From assembly GCA_900088475.1 (NCBI GenBank), contig FLMG01000941.1, forward strand, positions 55,914-88,214: a DNA stretch of 32,301 nt, written 5' to 3'. Shown here in pieces: positions 1 to 10,800 of this stretch. The stretch's first letter is position 1. Each line of letters opens with the position of its first letter. The notes beneath the pieces were generated by a model. That model saw nothing but the letters and a program-made list of their open reading frames with translations, did not search any database and was not told the DNA's origin. This DNA comes from Hyphochytrium catenoides (Eukaryota; Sar; Hyphochytriomycetes; Hyphochytriales; Hyphochytriaceae). Position numbers and translations under genes: made by a program.

Positions 1-455
1 AAACTTGCTTCCTCCCATACAGGCTTGCTCCATCCTTCACTGTCAACTGCTCTGTCGTCTCAGTGCCTCCATCTCACGTTTCCCTGCCTTTCTTCCTCTT
101 TCAATAAGACCCCAGACCAAAGTCGCACCTCCGTACACCTCATTCTCTTACGTTGAGCTCGGGTCAACCAGTTGGCAGCCAGAAGCTCTTAGTGCAGCCG
201 GGACACTAGGGCAGCAAGCAGCACTCACACAATTCGTTGCTTTGGAGCAATCGACACTGGTCCACGGTTCTTGCAGTGGTCCACGGTTGCACTTGCAGGC
301 TCTACTCCTTGCCTGCTTTGCCAGCGAAAGAGGGTGTTGAAGACTTTGCTCTCTTTATACCTTTCCTGTCTGTGTGTATGGGCCAGCAGGATAGATTATA
401 ACAGCAACATATGCTTCGGTACAGAGGCTCCGGGTAGAGGATTGTGAGAAGAAAG
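1..455. other. upstream region, no gene recognised
   Basis: Pyrimidine-rich stretch upstream of the channel gene. A 111-codon open frame (5-340, + strand) and a long antisense frame (302-1114) cross it, but neither resembles a known family and both look compositional. It may hold the promoter and 5' untranslated region of the gene starting at 456, or the end of a gene lying outside the window. No clear promoter motif was found. Confidence 0.5.
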
Positions 456-3400
456 ATGACCAAGGGCGGCCAAAAGAAGGAGAGAGAGAACGGACATAAT
501 AAAGCTGTAGCGTCCTCCTCCTGGAACTCCAACAGCAACAAACGACCAAACCAGGATGGCGCTGCCCCAAGCGCAAGCGCAGGGACAGGTGGAGCTTTGC
601 CGTTATCAGAACAGCAAGAAAAGCCAAAGCCTCGGCCTTCTTCGCCTCGCTCTTCTTCTCCCCCTGTCCACACCAATGGACTTGGCAAGCCTCCTGGGGA
701 GAGGAAAGGAAGGAGGGAACCAATAATGCGACAGGATTCACTCAGGACGAAACTGAGGAAATTGGCAATGGAGGAAGACTTTCCAGCCTCCGACGGCTTG
801 GACTCTAGCACAATCCTCTCACCGAAGATCAAGGACTGCACGATGGGTGATGGCTCTTCAGGCGTCTCTTCTCCTCCTCCCGCTCTCAAAGCAGGTGTGA
901 TTAGCTCTCCTTCTCGCACTTGGTTTATCATCGTTGCTTGACCCATCTTTCGGTCCTCCTCTTCCTTAGTTGCTAACGCTAGTTTCCTTGCTTCGAGTGG
1001 ACAAGCGTGCACACTCCCGTCTGGTGTTGCTCTACTTCGATTTTGCCGCGTTATCACCTCCATCCCATTTTCTTGCCTTGCTGGAAGCTTAGTACGCCCT
1101 CCTCTTATCCCCAAGATAGACTGATCGTCTCCTTTCGCTCTAGAGTTGTACAGCTTCGCCTCTTTCTCACTCCTTTCAACTTCTTGCTATAGGAAGTAAG
1201 GATCATACTTCTTTCTCTGTGAGGAAGAGAAAGCTCTTGAAGGCCGCAAAGGATATGAAGGAGATGGAGGCCACTAGCCCAGCGGCAACAGTCCCAACAT
1301 CTAAGGGTTCGCCAAGTGTCTCTCCGGGCCGCAAGGTGGACCGCTCTGCAAGCAAAAGTCCTTCTAGATTCGTGGAGGTTGCATCGTCGGTGGTGGCGAG
1401 CCGAAAAGGTTACTTCTTGCATCTCTTCTCATCTATTCTCTGGCCGTCTTTATCTTTACGGTTTACTACGTCACCTCTTGGCCCTCTTTGGTCTCTATAT
1501 CCTTTATCTCTGTACTATCGTTAGTCTCCCTTCTCTCTCGCGGCTCAAGAACCCTGCAGCTGTCTGTACACTTATTGCACTGTCGCTGTTCATAGTCGCT
1601 CTCGGGGTCTGCTTCTCATCTTCCCACTGTGTAGACTTGGGTGTACTTCTCTTAGGTTAACGCGTTTCACTGTCCTTTCTTCTTAAACGACTTGTTCAGA
1701 AACCTATGCTGCAGGGTGTTTAGCCTCGTTTGCTATATTCTCCTTGTCAAGTCATCTATCGCTTCCTTGGTCTAGGCCACACATCCTCTTTTCTATTGTC
1801 ATAGTGGGCCTCATATCTACCATAACCTTGGGCCTCATATCTCCTGACAATCGTCTTTTAAATCGCGTTGCTGTTTAGCTGCTCAGAAGTTCAAGTCAAG
1901 CTGGGTCAACCCTGCGGCTTCGCATCCCACAGACTGGTCGGTGGTGGGTGGGATCCACTTGAAGAAGAAGAAACTGAGTCTGCAGCAATTCTTTTCAGAG
2001 TATAGAAAGATGAAGAGAGATGACTTCTACCAGGAGTTGGTTGTCTACATCGTCGTCATCTACCTTATGATGTCTATGTTTTGGTGGCTACCTATGCACC
2101 AGGTTTGTTTAGCTTCTCCTAATCGCGCGACTACTGCGCATCACTCGTTGCTCAATAACTCTTCCTGGGACGACTGGACGCATGCCCTCATCGCTCCCTT
2201 CTCTTTTATGGGGCTTCGTAATCGGGGTCAATGTACGTACTTTGCCTAATTTTAACCGTATCCTTCTGGCACCCTCCGTCCATCGCAGAGTTATGAGCAA
2301 TCAGATGTCTTGAAAAGCTTCATTTGCAAGGAGGGAACGGAGGTCTGTTCCTTCGATACTGTGAACGACATATATGGCTTTCTTCGGCATATGGAGGAGA
2401 ACATCTGCGACGACTCAGACAGTGATGCCAATCTCCGGCGATGGTACCGGGTTGGGACGATGCAGGTAGGCGCAGAGGATTAGAGTGAGAGTAGAAAGAA
2501 GAAGAAAGAGGAAAAAGTCTAGAAGTGCCCCTTCTCCTCCATTTACGAAATATATGCTTTCCGGGCGCCTCCCTTACCATCTCAGCTCGTGGCTTCGTAT
2601 TGTTCTGCTATGGGTAAACACTGGTCCTCATTAAGCCCTCCATCTCTCTTCCTCTGCCTCTCCCTTTTTTTTTCTTTAGCTACGTCAAGTTCGAGTTCAA
2701 CGCTCTAACTGTCGGATAGCTGGTGCAGTAGAGTATCCGTGTTATCCGCAGTATAGCCCTGAGATAGAAGAGAGAGCAGCGATAGTAGGCAAGACGTCAG
2801 GGAAGAATTACACCTGGAGAGATGGCTTTGGAGAGTTGGAAACCACCACGCAAGTGCGCTTCCTCTCTGTGATTAACTATCTGCAAGCGGATGACGCCGT
2901 GCCAGACACTTTTGGACGTGGTAGGGAGTCTTCTGCCTACAGTCTCCCGAGACAAATCCCTAAAGCTAGTCTGCCCATTCTCGGTCTTGGGTCCAGTCTT
3001 TGTCTAGAACCTACGGCTCGTCCAACTCATTTCATTCTCCCATTCCGGTGCCTACATTAGCTCTTTTTCGCCCTGACGCTTCTACCTCTCTTTCAAAAAA
3101 ACAGGCGGCTTCTCCTCTTATCTATGTTCGAACTCGTCTCCCTCTGTCAGTGAGCTGGAGGAAGACCAGTGGATCAATCTTGGCACTCGTGTCGTGTCCT
3201 TGGATTTTACACTCGTGAACCCTACGACCGAAATGTTTACCGTGGGGAGGCATATATTTGCCATCTCTCCATCGGGACATATAAATCATAAGCTGCAGGT
3301 ACGGAAAGACAAATTATCTGTCTGGATCGCTGTTATTGGCTGCCGACAGCGTATATACAAGACCTTCTCTCTCTCGGCTACCAAGAGAGAAGGCGCAAAA

Positions 3401-4088
3401 CTTCTTCCTCTGCTAAGACGCTGGTCTTTACTTCACTTAACCTTTCATCTTTACCGCCTTTTCTTTCTCTTAATGCTCACGTGATCTTCCTTTCCTTGTT
3501 GATGGTAGACTACAACGATGAGGCTCGTCTCCACCTGGCTTGACGGACATCAGCAGAAGGCAGACCGTTATGTGTTCGCTCTATGGATCTTTCTCTCGCT
3601 TCAGCTACTTCTCACGTGTCTGAGAGAGAGCAAGAATATCAGAAAGATGGGGCTCTCTCCTTATTTGTCCTCAGACTTTTGGAATGTGTTTGAGATGATC
3701 CAGATGACTCTCCTAGCACAGCTCCTCTTCTCTGTGTACTCTTTCTACGCGCTCTCTTCTCAGCTCATAGATGGTCTGGGGCTTCTTTTGAAGACTTCCA
3801 ATGGATACGTTGATATGTACCCTGTCATGGACTCTTTTTTGCAGGTAAAGTTGCATTGCCAGAGAGGAATAGATATTGCCCTTAGTCTGCCTTCAGACCT
3901 GCATGATAGCTTCGTTTTTGTTGTCTCTCCTCCTTTCCCTTAGACTCATCCAGCTATCTTGGAAGACTAAAAGCACTGCTATCTTTTCGACCTTTCTCTC
4001 TTCTCTCCTTTTTCAATCTTTCTTTGTCGAATCTGTTGTCTCCGCTTTACCCCTCTGTCGCCCCCTCTCTCCCCCATTTCTCGCTCTT

Positions 4089-4123
<35 letters not shown>

Positions 4124-7100
4124 GTCTTTCTCTCTCACACACACAAACACGCACCCGCACCCCGCACTTCATGCGGCCTCATGTGTCGCTTCAGTTGGCG
4201 GATTTGGCGGCTGTCAACGCCTTGCTCGGCTTGCTCAAAGTCTTTCGCTTCCTCCGTATGAACACGACCCTCAACCTCCTTTGGGCATCTCTGGGGATGG
4301 CTCTCAAAGATCTGGCAGGGTTTATGGTCATCTTCTCCCTTATATTCTGCGCCTACGCGGCTATGGGATGCCTGGCTTTTGGCTTCTACCTTGCAGAGTT
4401 CCACGACTTCAGAAGCTCCTTCTCTACCTGCTTTCAGATGTTAGCTGGTGATTTTGATTATGAGAAGCTTCTGGAGGCAAACCCGAGACTAGCTCCGATA
4501 TTCTTTGGAAGCTTCGTAGTGCTCTGCCTGCAGATTCTGGTGAGCTGCAAGAGATAGAAATGGGTGGAGTGCGTCAGTAGCGGCTTGAGCGGAACACACA
4601 GCAACAGAAAGAAAGAGAGGAGGTGCAAGCGGGAAAAAGGAGTGGAGAATAAGGAGACAGACAAGAGGAAGAACTTCCCTCTGATTCCTCTTTGTCTATG
4701 CTATTTCCTTCTAGAATGCTCGTCTGCGGGCTGTGCCGGGTTGGTTTTATGGTGTTGTCGTGTTCTCTGACATAATCCGTTTCATGTCCTATCCAGGTGA
4801 ACATGTTTGTGGCAATTCTTTCCGAGTTCTATGAAAAGAGCAGGGATGAGGCTCAGAACCTGAAGGATGTGGACGTGGAGTACGACGTCTATAAGCGTAT
4901 CTCAGAGTTCCTCCTCTCTCTCTCACCCACGGTGGTCCTTACTGAGCCCTTGCAGCTCAGTCCTGGGGAGATCGTGCGCCTTATCTCCACCAATCTTATG
5001 GACAAAGAGGTCAAGCGCCAGAGGGCAAAGAAGAGGTTCAGGGGCGCTGTGTGGAGAGTCCTGGCACTCCTGAGGTTAGCGTCCTTTCATTTTTTCTGAC
5101 TTTCCCCTCATCTTTCCGCCCTCTCACTTATTCTTTGTCTCTCTCCTTTTCCTTGTATGAGCATTCACTATCTTTTTGAAAATATAATGTCACTCATTCT
5201 TCTCTTGCATTGACTTATCTCTGCCTGCTCAAGAGCTGCTCACCCGTCCGCTGGCTGTGCTAAAGTTATCCCTTAATGCTTGTCCCTTTCTGGCCGGGCT
5301 TCGTTCCTTTTCAAGCTTTCGAGCAATGACCGCGGACCCTGGGTTCGCGTTCAAACTTATGATGGCTAACTGCTTGCATTTTGCCAACAGGTTTGGCGTC
5401 AAGTTTGATCGCCGCCTGATCACTGACCAGCATCGGGAGACGAGCTATGATCCGAGCGATAAGGAGTTGGCGACTCACATTCCTCTCTCAGATAATTTTG
5501 ACCATCGCACCATCAAGGAGATGCTGCCTGCCGGGATCACTATCAAGCTAAAGGGAGACTCGCTCATTGGAGACGACATTACTTTGAAGGTTGTAAGGCA
5601 CAGCGCCTTGTCCACAGAGTGCAAAGGTACGCCAGCGAGAATACTTGAGAGAAACCCATGGCGGAAAGGAGTCAAGAGTTGCTGAGGCACGTAGAAGTGG
5701 AGAGATTCACGCACTCAACCTACGTTTAAGTGCATGAAGCTGACAGAGGGAATAGTGTTGACAGCTCATACCTTTCGTTACATGCTTTGTGTCTTGATAT
5801 GCTTTCGTTCCCCATTTTGCCTCTTATGAGGTGGACGTTCGGCCTTATCCCTCTGTATGGCCCTTGTATGAGCCTACGTATGTCGCTGCTGACTCCTGCT
5901 CACTTTCTTCTCCATTGTCTTTCTTGCAGTTATGGACTCCGTCTATCCCGGGATCGAGAGTCTTGAACTCGTAGGAGGAGAAAGGTTGATCATTCCCTCA
6001 ACTCTCTTCTGTCTTCACCTCCTCCGCACGGCGTTCAAGGTCCTCTTACACTTTATTGGGAAGGCGTTCTCCTGGCGCCACCCTATGGACCACCAGTTGG
6101 TAGACGAGTATCTGCTGTATAGATTGCTTCAAAGCGCTCAACACGAGGGATGCGAATCTCTCCGGTTTGATGAACTGCATAGAAGGCTGGACATGATCGT
6201 GAGGAAGGATAGGAGTCGAGCCACTATATCTGCGGGAGAAGTTAACAAGGAGACAGCGCTGGTAATGTACCGCTTCAGACGGTGTCTGATTGACATGCCC
6301 AGCAGAGAGAAAGAAGGCCACAACTACAGGCCAAAGCCTCTCGATACCTCTTCAGTGGATCTTGGATCCTTGGAGTTTTTAGCAGATCTTCTATCGGAGA
6401 ATTGTCACGAGCTTTGGTCGCTCGAGAGAATCAAGCAAGGGTGGAGATATGGCCCTGAGAGAGATGACAAAAAGAAGCTGCATCCCAATCTGATCCCTTT
6501 CCATGTTCTTCCTGAGGAAGAGAAAGAGTATGATCGTCGCACATCTGTGGAAAGCATCAAGACTATCCTGATGCTGCAGTTCCAGATCCAGCGAGTCTCC
6601 ACAGCCACGCTTAAGACGAAGGGATTGCCAACGTTTGACACCGTGAGAAAGCTCACTTCTTCCTCAGAAGGGGATGATGGTAAGGTAGCAGGCGTTTAGG
6701 GTCTTAGCTCTTTCGTGCCTTATGTATGTGGTGGTTGCCCTTGCTTCCAAGGCCTCTATAGTGCTTGATCCACTCTTTATCTCTACCACCTGTTTCCCTC
6801 TTGATATGGTTTCCTCGTGGCTCTCTTCGTGTCTCCTCTCTCTTTGCTAACCCACTCTCTCTGTCATGTGCCCTGACTTTCTTTCTGCTCATGACCCACG
6901 TGTTCCTACTAGCCAATACCGAGATCGATTCGATCAACGGTACCAAGTACCGTCCTCGTCCCATAGAGACCGACCAGATTGACTTGCCTAAACGGTTGGT
7001 AGCTCTCGCAGATCTTATAGCTGAGAACGCGCATGAGGTCTGGTCTAAAGGAAGGATGGAGGAGGGCTGGACCTACGGGCCCGATAGAGATGACAAGGCC

Positions 7101-7235
7101 AAGAAACACCCTTGTCTAGTGCCCTACGTGTTCCTTACTGAGCACGAGAAAGAGTATGACCTCAACACTGCGATGGGAACACTGAAGATGCTTCTGGCGA
7201 TGGGCTTTCAGATCACCGACAAGACGGGTGGATAG
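456..7235 (+). CDS. polycystin-2 (TRPP)-like cation channel with two C-terminal RyR domains
   Basis: Predicted six-helix cation channel of the polycystin/TRPP family, 1252 residues, in a cellular membrane. Exons: 456-894, 1193-1408, 1879-2102, 2289-2465, 2680-2920, 3105-3298, 3509-3844, 4195-4539, 4797-5074, 5391-5626, 5930-6679, 6913-7235; all introns are GT-AG and all phases match. The start is the first ATG of the open frame. Order: basic, Ser/Pro-rich N-terminus (1-235); first membrane helix in exon 3; extracellular polycystin domain in exons 3-6, including LRQVRVQRSNC and WINLGTRVVSLDFTLVN; further helices in exons 7-8; pore region with FQMLAGDFDY (exon 8); last helix running into NMFVAILSEFYEKS (exon 9). 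After a linker come two RyR-type domains at about 1028-1115 and 1157-1248, each with the HxxWxxxRxxxGWxYGPxRDD and HPxLxPxxxL pattern. RyR domains normally sit in ryanodine receptors, so the join is unusual. Retaining the last intron would end translation at 6699 with one RyR copy. The N-terminal two exons are the least certain. Confidence 0.9.
4081..4150 (+). repeat. CT then CA dinucleotide tract in channel intron 7
   Basis: A CT run broken twice by GTCTTT passes directly into a short ACAC run, about 45 bases before the exon 8 acceptor at 4193-4194. It lies on the sense strand of the channel gene, where it extends the polypyrimidine tract of the intron. Confidence 0.85.
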
Positions 7236-7886
7236 GTAACACCAGTCAATGAGAAGGAGAGAAGACGTTGACTCCTTCTTCTAAGACCAAAGCAGACGTC
7301 TTTTGAGAAGACAAGTACTATCATAGAGCTTTAACTTAAGGATGATTTATACAATCTTTTCAGCATAGAGAACCACGGAAAGCATTGCGTGGAATGTCAC
7401 TAGTTAGAACGGAAAGCGGTAGGTGACGACTGCTTCTAATGGTTTCGACAGAGAGTCAGAGGGAGATGAGCACTCTATGGCTAGAAAGAGAAGTATGCTT
7501 TTGTGGATGTGTACAGCGATGAAGGTGAGCAGCCAGCAAGAGAGAGAAGGCGAGAAGGTTTTAGCTGCCGATAGAGGCCGTGTAGGGCCCAGTAACTCTA
7601 TCAAGGCCAAAAGACGGAAAGGAAAGAGGTCTTGGCTCTCCAGCTTTAAGAGGGGAGCCAAAAAGCTTGCGCTACGTAGTGGCTCTGCTGTTGACAACAG
7701 GATATAGTGGAAAGATAGGGCTCTGCGTTCCTACCGACGGTTAAGATGACAGATCATCCTGACTGCTGCTTCTGCGCAGCAGAATAAATAGAAATACGTA
7801 ACAAACGGTCGCCACTGAGCTCTCTCTTCCTCTCGACCTTCCTGTTCCTCCTTCTGTCCTTTGTCTCTTCGTTTCTATGGTTAAAA
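7236..7886. other. convergent spacer between channel and receptor-like genes
   Basis: This 651-base spacer lies between two gene 3' ends and should hold both 3' untranslated regions. An AATAAA hexamer occurs at 7783-7788 on the + strand. A 94-codon + frame (7423-7707) encodes a Lys/Arg-rich peptide of no recognised family and is more likely 3' untranslated sequence than a gene. Confidence 0.5.
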
Positions 7887-10800
7887 TCAAATCTTATCCA
7901 TCAGCTGCTCTGCAGCCCTGCCGATTAGCTCCGCTGTTGTTTGGATCGATCCTTTGAGCTCGTCGATGGATTCACCGTGTGCCGCTTCAGCGATGAGAGG
8001 GAAGGGCACCATATTCTTGTTGTTGTCTCTGCAAAGGGCACGAGTTAGTAGAGTATGGCAGACGGAGAGTATAACGAGCAGGTGAAAAGAAAGAGAGAGG
8101 AAGTCAGAGACAGAGAAACAGCAAGAGTGAGTTTACTCATAGAATGGACCTGTTGCAAGGACCAAAAACCTAAGAGCACCACATGCCACGAACGCATAAG
8201 CTCCGTGTAAGAGGAGAAAGCTGTGCACCTTCGCTGCTTCCTAGAAGTCTATCCAACCCATCTGTCTCTCCCCCTGTCGCCCTCTTTCTGTGTTCAGACC
8301 TACCTGTCTGGGGCCAGAAGTCCGTAGCGGTACCAGGGCCGAGAAGGGAGCCCATTCGGGAGAAGAAATTGCCTAATCACCAGAAAGGTCAGAGGGTCAA
8401 GTTCACCAGAAGTACGGCCGCAGAGAGCCATGCGTCAAGATTGTAGAACGTCTAAGAGAACTCCCCGCAGGAGTGAGCTTGACGAACGCGCGGGTGACGC
8501 GCTATGCAGTATGTCAAGAATCTAAAGAGGGAGAAAAGCTAGAAGCGAAAGCAGAGAACAGCGCCGCTAAAGTAATGAGCGATTCGGCTCAGGGAGTAAC
8601 GCAAGCGGTTGCTAGCGTGACGAAGCCTCTAGCAACAGTAAAAAAACGAAAGTACAGCGCACTAGTGGGGAGCCCGTAGGAAGAAAAAAGAGAAGGGGGG
8701 GATCTATAAGGGCACTTTTGGGTCTCACCTCTCTAGGGTCAAAATGCGATGATTAACGGCTCTCACAGCCCCAGAGAGGGCGACGGTCCCGTCCGTAGCA
8801 ATGGAAGCTCGCAACTCCTCGGCCCCCCGATGGAAGGAAGTGGCGGCATTCCGGAAAGACTCGATTGTCGCCAAGAGAGAGGAGAACGACGCATTAAGAG
8901 TCTCTTTCTCTTTCTCCCACTTATTATCCTTTTGTATGGCTGCCACGACTGCCTCAGCTTCTACCTTCAACTTATTCGCATATCTGGCAGCAGAAAGAAA
9001 CATTTGGCGGCAAGCAGAAGAGGGAGACAGAACATGAGGGCTGAAGAAAGCAAACAAATGAAGCAATAGTAGTGCGAACTCTGAGTCCTATCAGAGCTCA
9101 GGGAGTTTTGTGGCTATGAGGAGCTGAGTTACGCCTGGGGAAAGCCTCTTGGATAGCTGGTAGTTGTTCCCTCAACCCTCGTCACTTCCATTTGTGGCCC
9201 TTCGCCTACTTTATTTTGTCTCCTTACCTAAAGAAGCCGAACGGCAGCAAGGGGTTGTCCGCTAGAGAGATCACTATGTGCCCAAGGAGTTCCGTCGCTC
9301 GCTTGTGATACTCCAGACCATGATTATCAGAGAACTGAAGCACCCACGCTCTGTTATCCTGAACTGAGGCACTGACCCCAAAATATCCGCCTTCAAAGCC
9401 TAAGTCAAGCGATGGAACAGCAGAGTGCGAGAGAAGCGGAGGGAAGGAGCCACGAGAGCCAATAGCGAGAATAGTAGCCTCTTCCTTCTTGGGACTGAAG
9501 GATGGCTTCGCCGCGGGGTTAGCATGCAGCCACACGTCATAGACCGAGGCCCCAGCTGCCATAGTATCCCCTATAAGTAGATTAGCAGTAACAATTAGAG
9601 AAATGAGTGACGAAAGACAGAAAGCTGAGGCAGTGGATTTATCCAACTGACTAGAGAGGTCAACTATCGGTCGCGATCTCGGTAGAATACAGGCATATCG
9701 ACTCCAGATCGCAATAGAAGAAAGAAGCAAGTCTATAGGCGGCCAGAAGTCAGGAGGAAAGCATTTTCCAGGCTACGGGTTCTTTACCTGGCGGGTCTTG
9801 TGCCGCCTGAGTTACCGGTGCTGACTTGACGCTTCTCCTGCCTTTATCATCCTTCTGGCCCTCTTTCGCTAATGTGCTCTGCGAGACGTTGGCCATAGGT
9901 TGCGGAACCAGCCTTGCAACCTCGTAGACGAGATCAACAAGGCTTTGTGAGACAGAGGCCTGTAACGGACCTTGCCCAGCCACCACTGTGTGGAGCCATG
10001 AGGGGAGGAAGAGAGAGAGAGAGACTAGTGAGGCCACAAAGACAGAGCTCTAAGATTAACTTGGACACAGAACCCACCCAGCACTAGAAAAGAAGCTAGA
10101 GGGAACTAACCATTAGTAAAACGTACAGACTATGTTATCCTCGCAGTACGGAAGTTATTCCGGCTTTTTACCTCTATCGACATTAATGTAGGCAACAGCT
10201 CTGCCTTCGAGTGCCACCTGATGCTTCTTAATCCATTCGGACTGGCCTAAAGCTCCATAAGCTCCCCCATCCCAAGAGGCCAGAAGAATTGTTCTCTTGG
10301 GAATCCAGCCGCCTGTTTTTATCCAAACAAAGAAGCATACCGGGCAAAGAAAGTCAGTAAAGGTCTGCATAGGTTACCGATACATAGGATTGATACATGT
10401 AGAAAGTGTGTTGCTCTAAGCAGAGGGTATGCCCAGCCCAACGATAATGACTCGGGTCCCAATAATGCCTAGAGAGAGCCTCAACCGCCAATAAGGTTAC
10501 CTTTCTTGAGCTTCCCAAATATCCTGGCCATCTCCAGCAGCACAGACGACCCACTCCCAGGGTCAGCGGCGCCCGACAGGGAGTCTCGCTGGTTACCTAT
10601 GATTACCACTTGGTCCGGATACCATTCCCCAGGAATCTTCGCGATAACGTTCCGGATCTTCTTCACCTAATTCCACGATAAGGCACTATTTGGAGTGCAC
10701 CGAGGGATAACACTTGCCGAGAGACATGGCAGCGGAGAAAGTCCTAGACTAGAAAGGGAAGGACCGACTGAAGCGACAGACATGAAAGAGGCAAGACTAA

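Noticed and set aside
302-1114. 270-codon minus-strand open frame opposite the first exon of the channel gene
   Set aside because: No family resemblance and a TTG/CTG-rich composition; the plus-strand exon splices in phase into a recognisable channel, so this frame is a shadow.
7423-7707. Lys/Arg-rich 94-codon frame after the channel gene as a separate gene
   Set aside because: It has no recognised domain, lies within the likely 3' untranslated region, and has no supporting splice or context evidence.
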